From Chromobotia macracanthus (Eukaryota; Chordata; Actinopteri; Cypriniformes; Botiidae): a stretch of DNA of 64,000 nucleotides. Shown one piece after another: positions 33,601 to 46,256 of this stretch. The stretch covers positions 4,658,001 through 4,722,000 of the forward strand of contig JAZGTH010000087.1 in assembly GCA_036877525.1 (NCBI GenBank), in the 5' to 3' direction. The first letter of the stretch is position 1. Every line of letters begins with the position of its first letter. The position numbers and the translations under genes were made by a program. The notes beneath the pieces were generated by a model. That model was not told the DNA's origin. It ran no database searches and saw nothing but the letters and a program-made list of their open reading frames with translations.

Positions 33601-33849
33601 TACTGCATTGTGTAATGAAAACACCCTCATCGTATCAGCGTCTGAAGCGCATGTGGAACTAGTCCAATCTTGATTGGTGCAGCGTGATGACATAGCATGT
33701 GACAAACTGAGGTTAGCTTCTGATTAATCAAAGCAAGATGTTCTCAGGCAAAGGCAAATTGTACACCTAATAAGCTACAGAGATTGCCTCATCAGTATAA
33801 CTGCTATTGGTTTGTATGGGGGGACCTTTTTTAGGACACCCCTAACACA

Positions 33850-34706
33850 CCAACAACTGATCAGACTTTCTTCACTGAGAGTCTTCTTCACATAGGCTTC
33901 CAAAGCCTGCACTGGGCAAAGAAAATACAGTTTCCTATGGTCAGCTGGTGGGAGTGGAGAATGGCCTTGATGCTCCCTGGAATTAACTCTAGACAGGAGG
34001 GAGAAAGGGCCTGCAAGTCCCTAACCCTTTTGAGGGATGTAATAACCAGGGGAAAGGCTATCTTAAGGGACAGAAGCTTCTCTGACACCTGGTCAGTGGG
34101 TAAGAAGGGCTCCAGGGATAGCCCACTCTAGAGCGGATGGGTGACCTCATCCTTCTAATGCCACAAAGGAAACAAATAATTGCATAGTGTCTCCCAAAGG
34201 TCTATCACTTAACGGTGTGTAGAAAGCAGCTATGACCACCACATAAACCTAAAGTGTGGACAGGAAAGACCACCAGAGAAACGATCCTGGAGGAACTCCA
34301 GCACAAACCAGCTGGAGTTAACTGGGTCCATCTGACGTGTTCTGCATAGTTTCCTCAAGGAGGGAACACCAGAGAATGGTCTTAGCAACATTGGTTGAAA
34401 CACCAGAATCTAAGTGCTTGTCCCCCTCAGGGGCCAGACCCTTAGCTTCCACAGATCCTGCCAGGGGTAGTGAATGAAACCCATGGTCTGCAATAGAATG
34501 TCCTTCCTGATAGGGATCTGTCAAAGAGTGCCTGCAAAGAGCACTATGAGGTCTGAATGACAAACTCTGCCCTGACAGAATGGGGCTACCAGGAGCAGAC
34601 TGACCCCATCCCAACTGACCCTCCCTATGATTACCATGAGCAGAGCAATTGAGGGGACAGCCTTGGCCATGTCTGTTCTATGGCATCCAGCCCCATTGAT
34701 ACATCC
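33850..34706 (-). pseudogene. DIRS tyrosine recombinase and connection region, relic
   Basis: Minus-strand frames read, from right to left: WGWMP near 34,690 (from the LGLDAM motif), then PILSGQSLSFRP, a connection segment with GLAPEGDKHLDSGVST, then VLEFLQDRFSGGLS near 34,300-34,270 with a TLKVYV-like remnant. Next is the Arg-I box region (ITSLKRVRDLQALSPSCLE, within 33,888-34,088), where KRVGDL is usual, and finally LYFLCPVQALEAYVKKTL near 33,880-33,930. The HxxR and tyrosine region is missing. Tyrosine recombinases integrate the circular DIRS DNA; this one is broken by shifts and truncated at the C-terminus. Confidence 0.65.
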
Positions 34707-34721
34707 TGGGTTATGTTGTTT

Positions 34722-35480
34722 GTTTTCTGTATATATGTTCTGTTGTGTTTTCCCCATTTTTCTCTCTTGCTCTCACTCACCTCTTTTTCTCTGCCATTTG
34801 CCATCTCTGCTGTCACTCTTAATTATCTGGAAGATGTACTCACCTCACAGCCAATCGCGCACCCCCCCATCACCTTCATGAGCCTTTATTCATTCATGTT
34901 TGCTTCAGTTGCTTATTTTCATTGTCTTTTTTGCTGCCATTTGTTCAAACCATTATAATTTCCTTGTTATCATTGTTGTATGACATTCTGTCCAGTTTAC
35001 CCCGTTTGTAAGTCACTTGGTTTCATTATATTTGTTGTTCTTAATATACATAATATACATAATATAATACACATCTTAATATACATTGTATTGTTTTGTG
35101 ACTTTGTTTGTGTTGGGGAAAAGAGGACAGGTAAGTATGTCACTTGACATTGCGCACCACATATGATTATTCCTTTGTATAGAAACACTAGGTTAGGAGT
35201 GAATGCCACCCTCTGCATGTTTTGTTTGGATATATAGTGTAGATTAGGTAGGGCATCTCAGATACTGAAGATTTATCTTGTTATCTTTGTTTGTTAGAGA
35301 GTTTAGAGGGGTCTTAGACTAGTTAGAATTGTTTTGTTATTTTCTGTGATTTGGCACTGCTCACGTTCCTCTTTTCCTGTGTGTTTGTGTTTCATTTGTA
35401 AATATTGTACATAGATATCACTTTCACCTTTTACTTGTCACCGCACACTTGTGAATAATAAACCACCTTGTTTGTCAGTT
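34722..35480 (+). repeat. LTR-like dispersed repeat, copy 2 (longer)
   Basis: 34,722-35,397 is the close duplicate of 31,316-31,987. It has the same splice-donor word (CAG|GTAAGT, 35,128-35,136) and an indel of four bases near 35,270. Downstream it continues with GTACATAGATATCACTTTC and a polyadenylation signal (AATAAA, 35,457-35,462), then CACCTTGTTTGTCAG, which gives it an LTR-like R-U5 end. It interrupts the minus-strand DIRS-like relic. Exact ends and a target duplication could not be fixed. Confidence 0.55.
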
Positions 35481-35719
35481 GATTGCCACATATGCAAGAA
35501 ATAATATTTAATAGTAAATGTTATAATTTTATATTAAATGTTATACCCTGAATACTCCTAAATAACTAGGGTCAGAACAATAAGCAAAATAGTTAACATC
35601 TTTAACCTAAATCTCCTCAGAGAATGGTTCAGATGCTGCAGATCTAAGATCATATGCAACCCTCATTCTTATTTAGAGCTATTAAATACCGGCTATAGGA
35701 CCTGGATTCTCTCTTAGGA

Positions 35720-36710
35720 GGAGGAGAAATTCTATGGCCCCCTTCAGGTTAGAGCGCTTCTGTGACCCTCAAGCTCTCTTAGGGTGGGGGCTTAAAAGGC
35801 AACACTCTCTTTCTGCTGCTGCCTGTACAATGAGCTATGTAAAAAGCGGATGCTTTTTAGGGCTGCTCCCTGGCATCAACCCCATGAGAGCTACATCGGT
35901 GGGGAATAAACTTTTTAAATACCTTAGAATTACCTTAGAATTAACAGCATTGCAGAAGAGGCCAGAAGACGAGATTGGGGCATCAAGGAGCAAAGTCTTA
36001 TTCCTCTCCTAGATGCCCGAGAGGTTTAGCCCTTAATGTCTCTCCATGGCCACCTGAGCTATCATGGAGCAGCCGATGGCATTGGCTGTCTCCTTAGTGG
36101 CTCAGAGCTAAAAGTCTGTGGACTGAAGACTGTGATGTTGTCAGGCCCAACTAAGTATCGAGCATTGGGGCTTTGAGGGATGATGCAGCATTGGGTGAGA
36201 GATATGCAGCTAATGTCTCTTCAGCCTGAGGCATCATCCCATAGCCTTTCTCTTTCAAGCCCACAATGGAAGAATAGTTATACACTATTGGACTCAAAAT
36301 ATAAGACAAGAATGGCCTTTTCTACAATCTCAACACCTCAGTGTGGAGATCGGAAAAGAATTGCAAACCTCAGTTGTGTCTGGGATTTCAGGAAACTCTC
36401 ATCTAATTTACTCTTCTTATGCATTTCCTGCTTTTTTAATGGCCAGTCAATGTTTTCTTTGGCCACTGTCTAAATCACAACCTCCAGGAGCTCCCTAAGG
36501 GGATGAGGTGGTGAGTCCTTAATTTCACCCTTGTCAACACTAAGAATGTCCAACTCCAGAGCCATTTTCTCACTAGGGGTGGAAGGAGATCCAGTGCGGG
36601 CTTCCGGATCCTCAGCAAGAGTGCTAGACACGGCTACTGACCAAAACCATCTCAAGCTGCAGCATGGGTCCTGAACTAAAGGAAATGCAACCCTGGCTCG
36701 CTTTATCAAA
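35720..36710 (-). pseudogene. DIRS gag-like ORF1 relic, minus strand
   Basis: From right to left on the minus strand: 36,470-36,709 has MALELDILSVDKGE and PLRELLEVV. 36,130-35,940 has ATKETANAIGCSMIAQVAME followed, after stops, by NKTLLLDAPISSSGLF, the same ORF1 C-terminal segment seen at 4,508-4,762. 35,930-35,720 resembles the basic tail. Several in-frame stops are present. The middle (36,140-36,460) is poorly matched. Confidence 0.6.
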
Positions 36711-37139
36711 CAGGGTCAGGTGGGAACGGAACGTTTTTAAAGGAAGCAACTCACAATGTTCACAGGCAGTGTTTTTAAGCACCCTTTCACCCTTTCTCGG
36801 TGGTCAAATTATTAAAACATTTCAAGAGGGATGATGTGGTAAAATATTTCTTTGGTGTGTGTATGTGGGGGTGTATTTCAGAGCATTCCAAAAATTCAAG
36901 TTTGGTAAACTCTGACCTATAAATTTGCATCATGTGAAGATGTGTGACCAGTACAAGATCGATAAGTCATGGCATGACATTTTCAGATGGATAATAGCAG
37001 TATCATGCAATCCCAATTGTACAATATTCCGATTTTGTACAATATAGTTTATAAATAACAAAATCAACAATGACAGTGCAAGCACATCAGAATCCATGAT
37101 GTCTAAATAATAAAAAAAACAATGCTTTGCTACATGATA

Positions 37140-37700
37140 CATCCAGTTGCTGTCCATATTCATAGGTGGTCTTAGTAGAATTTTTGCATGCTGAAGGTCT
37201 AGTGTGACCACACACTATGTTTACTCTGTATCCTAACCAAACGCAAACACAATGTAATGATTCCAGCGACAAGTCTGTCCACTGGAATTTGTCTGTCCAC
37301 ACCAGAAGTAACATGGTGACACAACTGTTTGGACATTTGTTTACTTAAAATAATTTTTATTATTATCAGAATATAAATTATACACTGTTGCTTTCATTAT
37401 GGTTTTCAAAGTCTTGAACAGTTATATACCAGCTCAAAATAAACACTTTAAATACGACTGAAATCAGTCAGTACATGAACTATCAGCTGTGACATTGCAG
37501 AAATAGAAACAATTTCTAAAACAGAATCTGCTATTGTTCCATGCGTACCTGTCGTGGCTGGTTAGGACAAAACATGTGATTAACATGGGAAGATTTCATC
37601 TTTTCAAAGGTAACACGATACCTTTCATCGTATGTTGCAGCATCACATTGCGTTTGGTTAGGACATGGTGGGGATGGCAAAGATGAAAATAATAGGGTGA
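37140..37700. repeat. Small repeat with inverted arms
   Basis: A perfect 15-base inverted pair (CCTAACCAAACGCAA at 37,232-37,246 and its complement at 37,648-37,662) bounds about 430 bp. The arms extend imperfectly, with GACAAGTCTGTCC-type and GGTTAGGACA words outside and inside. The wording resembles non-autonomous DNA transposons of cyprinids, but the superfamily and ends are not established. Confidence 0.4.
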
Positions 37701-38379
37701 TTAATTCTGAATGGAACACAATAGAGCATACAATACGCATACGTAACGTTATGTCAGAGGAATGTCTTTAAACACTAATCAAATAAATATCATACGTTCT
37801 GTTATCTTCTTTTTAAAGACTGTCAAAAGCTGTGCTTGAGCCATTCCTTTGGCCATTTTGTAAAGGGAAAATTATGGCGCACAAAAAACATAAGCTTGTG
37901 CGCTGCTTCTTACTAAATTCTGATTGACCAATCACCATTATTTACAGTTTGTAAGTTATCATAAGTAGAGAATTTTAATATGTAAAGCTTATCATGTAAA
38001 TATAATAATACACAACATTGATAATCTAAAGTTTCACAGAGGGGATGCTTTTTGTCATTTTTCTCAACAAGAGGGATGCCTTCCCCCACATCTGTCAATT
38101 CAAGCCCTGCCCTTACTCACCAATATTCATCTTTGGTGAAATATATTCTCTATATTTCTTTCGTACACACACAAAAACAAGACAGACAGCTTCACATAAA
38201 AGGCTTGCTGAAGACTAGAAGCTAATTTACGTTTGCTCTGGCACCCTTTTGTAGCTTCCATGGCCCGTCATCACATGCTGTCATCATGCAGCATCAATCA
38301 AGATTGGACTAGTTTTACTCATGCTTTAGACACTGATACACTCAGGGAGTTCCCCAAAGTGTCATTACACAATGAAGCA

Positions 38380-41300
38380 TGAATTGCCTCAAAAGGTATA
38401 AAAGTTTCTAAAAAGATCCAGAAAAACTGCATATTATAGTATTACTGATTTAAGGTAAAATATCTGGTCCATTTTTACATGAAGATGAAGAGCACAGAAA
38501 GAAAATGAATAGAGAGCAGGTAAAGAGAGAAGATACAACTGGCCACACAGGATATTATGAATTAGCATATTAGCAGACTGTTTGTCTTGCAATTTTTTGT
38601 TTTGTTTTCTGCATTAATGTCATTAAAGTCACAAGTATTGACAAAAAACAATTATAATCTTTCACATCTTCATTGAGCACATCCAATTGAACATGCACAG
38701 TGCTGTGAATAAAGCTGACTTTGAAAGTATCTACTTTGTTGTTGTTAAGTGGATGATCCACAAAATGGTATGGTTAGTCATGGGTCCTTATTTGTCCTAG
38801 GCAGTTAAACTGTCCACTATTTTTCAGAAAAATCCTCCAAATTCTGAATGTTCTTTGTTTTCCAGCATTTTCTTCATTTTTGATTTACAGATTCATCACT
38901 GAGGACAGTTCATAGACAAGTATTACAAAAGGTGCAAACATTCACTGATGCTCAAGAAGGCAACATAATCCATCAAGAGCCTGGGGTGTTGCTTTTTTAA
39001 CTTTTCCACAGCACTGTAAATGTTTAATAGAATGTGCTTATTAAAGACTATCAAAACTATTAAAATTGTGTGTTTTTATCTTAGGCATATTGTGTTTTCT
39101 ATTGTACCTTTCTATTGTACAATAGAAACCTAAAAGTTTCTATTGTAACTTTTTCCAAATAATTCACATATTTTTCCCTGCACAGTAGAGTACAGATAGG
39201 TTGTGTGTTAGTTCCTGGTAATATTGCTTCATTATTATTCATATTATTATTATGTATCCTCTTGTTACATATTGCATTATAGTTGTCACCTTTACTGTTG
39301 TCCTTACAGTTGGGTGGGGGATGTGTGTGTGGGCACCAACACTGATCTTGCATAGCCCATACCCACAGCAAATGTGCAACTTCAACCCTATTGATAGATA
39401 CAATTTCTGAATGATGGAAACTCCAGAATCCAGCGCAGTCAAAGACAGACTGACAAAACATCATCACCCCATAGCTCACAGGGAACCTTCTGTTCTACAT
39501 AATTACAAAACCACATCCTCTACATCACTGTCACAATCTTTCAGTATTCTCCAGTCACAGCCAGGATTCCATCTTCTAACACTGTAGCTGAGAACATAAC
39601 AAAGAAAGCATTGTTAAAAAAGGCTCTTGCTACAAATGCAGGAGTCCCCTTATGATTATGTGTGCACTCTTTACCCTAAATTACTTACATGACATTAGCA
39701 TTTATATAAAACCTGTGGTTCACATATAAAGTTATGTTGTGGATCATTCTGTGTACTTTGTGTATGTCTGCACTAAGAAAAGATCAAAAGGATGGAAAAG
39801 AAGATGGGTAAATTTGTGCTGTTATGTTTCCTGACCCAACTCTGAACGATTAACAGAATTTAAATTCCAAAGCTAAATCCCATAATCTGCTGTGTTTGGA
39901 AAATTTCCCTATTAGCCATGAATCCATTATACAGTAGTTGACAAAATTCATTTTTAAAATACTTTATATTTTATTTTATGTGTTGGTGGCATGATTAAAA
40001 ATGCAAATAGTTTCTATCTGTTTCTATTCTATTTCTATCTGTTTGTCCAATAAATAACAAATAGGGGCAGCACTCAAGCAAATCATTCTGAGAACAAAGT
40101 ACTTGCGAAATTCATCTTGAACAGCAAGATGTTTCATTTTGTAGACTGGGATGTTGCTCTTAAAAAAAGTACATGCTCAGATGGAGATTGGCAGCTGTTT
40201 GGAGGATTCTCTCAAAAACAATCAAAGAGTGGATAGAATGAGCAACAGATGAGTTACCTCTAGAGTAGGTAAGCACAACCCTGTGAGCTGAAAAGACAAC
40301 ATGCTGATTTCACAAGATCCTGTTGCAGCACCTTACACTGTGCAGCCTAACTCAGAAAAAGGGGATCCATGTTATCCATGTGTAGTGAACAGCAAATACC
40401 TTTGATTTTTCACTCTGCTGACATGTAGGTTGCTTATTCAAGTTCGGTTGCTGCCTCCTAGGTTTGCACTGTGCGTTTTGGGACAGGTTTCTATTTATAC
40501 TATTGTTCTGTTATAATATTAAAGACAATTGCTCTGCTAATGTGTTCTGGGAAATAAAGATCTTGCTTTTTGTGCTCTCATATTTAACACAGATCACCAG
40601 CTACAGAAATTGAGTTTCCTTCTTAGCAACAGCATTGTTGCGCTTAAGTTCATGATATTCTGTGAGATAGCATGCTTCGGCGAGTAAAGCCACTGGAAAC
40701 CCAGAAAAATGTGCAGATACTTTAGTTGATCTCTATTACCTTCCATTAACCAGAGCACATAAATATGACACTTGCAGTCACCTTCCCACTGTGCCCTATG
40801 CAGATCAGCTACTAGAAGATGCCATACTGCTTACATGATTTATTCATGACATAATGCCATTGATTTTAGAATAGTGAGTGTAATTGCATTTAACTTTGAG
40901 AGCATATAATGACGAAAGCTCTGATGCACAACAGGATTCATGCAATCACAAATAAAGGGGAAATAATTATAATATAATTGTCTTTGTGGAAAATTAATGC
41001 AGGTGTAAACATGTGCAAAAGCTATGTGCATTTATTACCCATACAGGAATTCTAAAGAGATGGATATATCTTTACTGCAACAGTAATCGTTTATCACAGA
41101 CAGTGATGAAATATGGTGTGAAATTTGGCAGGAACAAAAGAATCCCATATGGATTTCACTAGCATTTCTTCATTTTTGTTGTCAGATGTTACATTAACGA
41201 GACTTACACTGGATGTAAATTATGATCCTCTAAACTTTGGGATGTTATAGGAGGGTTTGGAATTGGAAAAGCTTATTTGAATCTTGATTTGTAGGACTAA

Positions 41301-43620
41301 TGTGGCCATTTAGTTCATAAATGTAGGTGGGAAATGTTTACATAAATGGAGCAGCTGCCCAGAAATCTTTATTGAAACATATTTTGAAGTTTATTGTTTA
41401 ATTACGTATTTTTTTTATATTACTACAAACTCATTTCATATTAGTATTAATATTAATATTTTAATTTGTATTCTAATCTCTATGATTTGATGGCAGTATT
41501 AATGTACTAAGTATATGGGATTGATGACTGTAAGAGGTCTGACTCTCAATTTGTCCTGTTCAAACATATGAAGAACAAATAACTAAAATTTCAAGCTTTT
41601 TGATTCTCACTATAGCGTTGAATAACACCTGCAAATATAGTGACAGATATGAAAGTAAATATAAAAAATGGCAACTTAATTTATATCTATAAACTATGAA
41701 CTAACAAGATACCATACATTAGCACACAAGGTCGAAACTGGTTTATCTCAAAAACCCCTAACTACACCCAGCATGCCGGTCAACTATAATAAAGTACATT
41801 GCACATTGCTATTATTCAATTACAGAGCTCAAAGCAAAACCCCAGCAGGAGGAAAAATATTGACTATGCCACATTGTAATGACAAAGTGACCTCAAGGAT
41901 TTGTTTGGCTGAGTTTGTAAAATGACATGTGGAATTATGCAGGTCCATAGGAGGCAGTATCTCTGGCATAGAGAGACTACATATACATGTTTTAGTTTTT
42001 TAAATTAAGTTAATTGAGTAGTGAATTATTTAGTGAAGCACAAAACAAGAAACAGCCAATCTGTAAATGCTGATATTACCCATATTCTGAGTGCAGTTTG
42101 CACCAATATGCATGTTATGATATCTCATTGAAGTATTTGCATAAACTGACTTTTAATGCCATCCACAAATGATAATGTGCTACTTGAGAAATTCTTCAGA
42201 AAGACTAAATTATTTCATATTGTACAGGGGTGAGTACCTTTTTGTGCCAAAAGTAAAGTAAGTCATTAAGAATCACTAAAAAGTGTTTGAACACCTTTGA
42301 GTCTACAAGCAGATGACAAATATGTTACAGACCCCAACCCTGATGGCAATTTGTTCTGCATGTTTCAACAACATGGTGTGAAATCCTAACAGTCTGGAGT
42401 AAAAAATGAGGAGTATTATATTATATATAAATATATATAAATATATACACAAAAAATGCATGTCCTTTTCTGGACTTATAGAAAACAGCCCCAGGAAGGA
42501 GCACAAAAATAATTGCTCTTCTGAGATTCCATTGCATAATTTACACGTCCCAAAATTCTGCACAATATAAAAATGATTGAACTACGAAAAAATGCAGTCT
42601 CAAGATCTATGACAGGAAATGATGGCAAAAATAGCTTTCTGCCTGGTATTAGAGATAAGAAGACCCTTCCTGCTTTAGAAGTCATCAAAAGCATCAGGAA
42701 AAAAATACCTTAGTTACATTATCTACAACAGCTTGTACTTCAAGAAACACAGATGTGAGGCGTTCAGAGTGAACACATAATTTTCCATCCCTTTAGTAGG
42801 GGAGACTGGGGTAAGATGATCGATTGGTTATGATGAGCCACTTTCCCATGTACTTTTTTTTTTACTTTTTTTCCCCCATTCTAACCACTGATTTGTTTTT
42901 TTTGTAATGTTAAAATAGGTTGCACGTTTAAAGAGAATTTTGGTGTGGCATAGGCCATCAATATTTTTGGGATTTCTTTTAGCAAAATAAAAATAGTGTA
43001 CATTTTAAATGTGTGTATCTGCTGAAAGTTCATTTAATCCCTGTCTAGCAGTACACAAGCAGATCTTTACACAGACTGACAGAGTTAAAGGCACAGACTT
43101 GTAATTATATTTGCGTTAATAAGGACACTTCTCAGGCTGTGCTTGTTCATCAGTAGTAGGATGCACAAACAGAAAATTATACTTGCAGCTTCCCATCCAG
43201 CACTTTGGTGTTAATCCAAAATATCACCAAAACCTGAAAACAGGCAATTTCCTTCTTACAGGAAAAGACAAACTTTGAATCTTATAACCTTTTTCATAAA
43301 ACCAATTATGAGAAACCAATAACTGTGCATTATGATGAAAAGACATATGCATATTCATGCACACAAAAACCTGAAAACAACTAATTTATACAAGGGCTAC
43401 AAAGAGGTACAAAAGGATAATTTGTTATGATTCAAACCGTAACCGTATGTAACGAACCGGTTCGTACCAGTAGGTATAAGGTAGAAATACATCACATGCA
43501 GACATTCAAACAGAGCTGCACCTTGATAAATGTTTTCAATTGATTTCATTACCATGTGGTTTAGCTGAGCCACTTAGAACAGGGGGATTATGGGAATAAT
43601 TGCTTTAGGCAGAAAGAGCT
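38380..43620. other. AT-rich stretch without recognised genes
   Basis: No domain-bearing ORF was found. The structured items are a perfect 20-base palindrome at 39,109-39,128, repeated TTTCTATCTGTTT words at 40,010-40,045, and a TATA-rich run at 42,412-42,450. Near 42,785-42,870, GGGGAGACTGGGGTAAGATG resembles the tip of a DNA transposon family, but no partner end was located. Confidence 0.45.
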
Positions 43621-44140
43621 ATATTTACTAGCATAATAACACAAAATCTTCACATCTCTTTTCTGCTTTCAAAGGGTCCACAGGGAATGGAAGAGAATGC
43701 CCAGCACTCTCTAGGGGCCAGTTGCCCCAACAACCTTTTGTGTCCCAAAAACCCTCTGAGGAGGGGGTAAGAGGCACACTGAGTGGAGATTGGTCAGAAA
43801 ACCAGCTGTAAACTGTGACTCCCCGAAACACAGTAGGTGGCAGGGTTTTCGGGGTTAAGGAAGTTTCCTCACTCTTGTTCCCCATCCAACTGTGGTGCAA
43901 TTAGACAGTTGAGATGTCCTTCAAGGTGGCAGAATTTGACAGAGTTCCAGGTCACAGGCTAAAATGAAGGAGCAAAACATCAATCCAAGTATTAAGAAGC
44001 ACAATGCACAATAGCCTTCAATCTATAAAACCCATAGTGATTGTGTTTACCTATCCAAAACCACATATAAATGTGCAAGACGCAGAACATAGAATAGCGG
44101 TAGCCAGACTGTGTACATCAGGCATTACTTAATATGTGTG
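43621..44140. other. GC-richer stretch, unassigned
   Basis: 43,628-43,900 is open for 90 codons on the minus strand and includes two TTCCTC/GGAAGT-bearing blocks, but the predicted protein has no motif that I recognise. It lies directly downstream, in minus-strand sense, of the LINE RT fragment and could be unrelated. Confidence 0.35.
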
Positions 44141-44506
44141 TTAGCTGAGGATCCAAGTTGAATGGTGGAAGGGGTGTTCTAATGGAAGGGGTTGTTCTAT
44201 TGATGGGTTGGCAGGGGTAACCAGGAATCCATTCTTGGCAAGATTTAGTTGAAGATGATGTTCCGTCATCCAGGAAGAGATGTCTAGAAGGCAAGCATTG
44301 GGGTCACTGGGCTGAAATGACAGGTGGGGCTGCATGCCATGTACATAGAAATGGTATGAAAAAACATGTGCTTTAATGATTGGACAGAGAGAAGTTAAGT
44401 AAATTGAAAAATAAAGAGGAGCAAGAACTGATCCCTGAGGTACCCCACTGATCAGCTGATGTGACATGGATTCCTTCTCTTTCTTTAGGTTTTTAACAAC
44501 AGACAA
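44141..44506 (-). pseudogene. LINE reverse transcriptase fragment (L2/CR1-like), active site lost
   Basis: A single open frame of 121 codons carries the RT core: LISGVPQGSVLAPLYFSIYL (the conserved GVPQGSVLGPLLF box), then SYHFYVHGMQPHLSF where FYADDTQLYLSF is expected, then LLDISSWMTEHHLQLNLAK. The catalytic YADD motif is replaced by YVHG (about 44,336-44,347), so both active-site aspartates are gone. The fragment is truncated on both sides, with sequence to about 44,640 only loosely matching upstream RT. The intact frame despite a dead active site is most simply chance survival. Confidence 0.75.
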
Positions 44507-44659
44507 GAAGGCAGTCTCTGTAGAATGTCATGTTTTTAATCCAGATTGTTGAATCCAGGCTGTCAAGTAGCTTGTTCTGTGAGAGACAAGCAGATAGTTG
44601 GTTAAATTAACCTTTTCCAAAGCCTTTGAAAGGAATTTAAAGAGTGAGATTGTTCTATA

Positions 44660-45405
44660 ATTTTCTATCATGGAGCTCAAATTCAGGAAGTTCCTCAGGT
44701 TTGTCTTTGGGGGTTGCGTATTGTGTTTTTCCTTTTGACCTCAAGACCTCATCCTTCACAAAGTGTATGGATGCAGCTCTGGCTCCTTTCGACTCCAGGG
44801 AACCCATTACATTGACAGCTGGCTGATTTTAGGAATATTTAGCTTGACTTTGAGGTGTCATTTGTCTCTCACATAAGGTGATTGGGTTTGAGATTGAACC
44901 TCAAAAGGTGTGCTTTCTCCAGATCAGAGAGCTGCCTAATTGGAGATAGTATTGTTTTGACCATGGTGTAGGCATGTTTATTTCCTGCTCTTCTATGGCT
45001 GGTATTGAGCTAGGTTAGGGCACACAAGTCATGTGTAAAGATGAGGGCTGTATTTCTGGATATCAGCCACTGCCGAGGGTAGTTGGGAGGGAATCTGATG
45101 GGTAAAAGAAAAACATACCTGGCAATGGCAAAATAAGACAAGACTAGGATTAACTAAAATAAGACAAGACTAGGGTAGAACTAGTGGGGCTAGACTAGAG
45201 CAGGCTACTAACCAAGCAACATGATTTAGCACAGTCTGATCTTCATGTATGTGTATCTTCATGTAAACTCTATTCCTTGAGAAGGGAAAAAGCTGCATCT
45301 CGTGGTCATGTATGCCTTGATAAGTCACCTGACCTTTTGTAACATCATTAATGCACCATTTTGCTTTCTTCTTAGGGAACTGGGTAACTTAAGTAAGATG
45401 TATTA
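44660..45405 (+). mobile_element. DIRS-type fragment: RT piece plus right end (copy H)
   Basis: 44,665-44,955 encodes, across frames, RKFLRFVFGG, then FTKCMDAALAPF (open at 44,749-44,790), then HYIDSWLI. The RT active-site box is normally YIDD, so the second Asp is replaced by Ser (44,817-44,819). A downstream frame resembles the KKSVLSP segment. About 290 bp later, 45,248-45,285 and 45,372-45,395 form a weak inverted pair of the DIRS terminus type (TTCCTTGAGAAGGGAA and TTAGGGAACTGGGTAAC). Sequence between is unassigned. A 26-base tandem duplication (AAAATAAGACAAGACTAGG words) sits at 45,129 and 45,155. Confidence 0.55.
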
Positions 45406-46256
45406 AGTAAGATGATTTTCTCTAAAATCTGCTCAAATCATATCAAAACATGTTTTAAATACTCTGGCTAGATGGAGTCATCTAAATTGTAAATCCAAAT
45501 TTGCTTTAAGTTTGAATGTGAAATAATGTTTTCAGCAGTTTCAATACTTTCACCAATTGCAGTTTAATTTCTGAACAAAATAAAAAAGCCATATTGACTT
45601 TTGAGGGTAAACATTATTGCTCTGTGGTGATTTCTGAACGTTTTTCTGTTAGTTATGATACATAAACCTATTGCCCATTTGTCCAAAAATGTGTCAAGCC
45701 TATGATATCAAATGAATGAACAAAACAGTTTATTGGGATAGCGGATTGCACGAGGGGATTTGTTGGTCATCAACTGGACTGATTGAAGCTGGGCCATCAG
45801 GAAACTGGCAGAACAATCTATATGACTCTCACACACAGCAGATGTGCACCGTCAAGGAACTAGTTCTTCAATTTTATTTATTCATTTCCTCAAAGACATA
45901 ATATAATGCTTGGTTAGTCTGTCTGTGTCACCAGTGTCCTGCCTAACACACAGAGAGATGGAGAAGAACATTTCTGGCTGTTGCTCATGTCTGTGCAGCA
46001 ATGACAAGAAAGATTAAAAATCATGAGCCCATATTAACATAGTTTGAGTTCAACCATGGTGCCAAGTTTCATGTTCATATGCTACAACATTGCAGAGTTA
46101 AAACCTCAGATGCTTTTTTGGCATTGTGTCATCAAAATGTTATATAATTAACATAACCCAAAATGGTCAAAAGAAATATGGTTGGTAATGCATGGTATAG
46201 CATGAATCAGGGAATCTAAAGACCCCAGACACATGACAATCAGGTAAATTAATCAA
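45406..46256. other. AT-rich spacer between two DIRS fragments
   Basis: No protein motif or repeat end was recognised. A 61-codon frame at 45,716-45,901 has no known domain. Confidence 0.45.

Larger units (their letters stand above)
33604..38378 (-). mobile_element. DIRS-like relic, minus strand, with inverted ends (copy G)
   Basis: 33,604-33,704 and 38,270-38,378 are diverged inverted copies of each other, including a perfect 20-base core (33,657-33,676 against 38,295-38,314), fitting the inverted terminal repeats of a DIRS-type element. Between them, in minus-strand order, are gag remnants (36,710-35,720), an inserted LTR-like repeat (about 35,480-34,714), and RNase H connection plus recombinase remnants (34,706-33,850). 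RT is missing, and 36,720-38,260 holds an unrelated small repeat. That all parts belong to one element is my inference from order and orientation. Confidence 0.5.

Noticed and set aside
31316..35397. The duplicated 670-bp repeats as the two LTRs of one element
   Set aside because: Copy 1 ends before the AATAAA tail, no matching target duplications were found, and the interval contains unrelated DNA and opposite-strand DIRS sequence instead of gag-pol.
42785..42870. DNA transposon tip with GGGGAGACTGGGGTAAGATG
   Set aside because: It resembles a familiar repeat tip, but no matching second end or target duplication was located nearby.
44141..44506. Functional reverse transcriptase
   Set aside because: The frame is open, but the YADD active site is replaced and both flanks are truncated.
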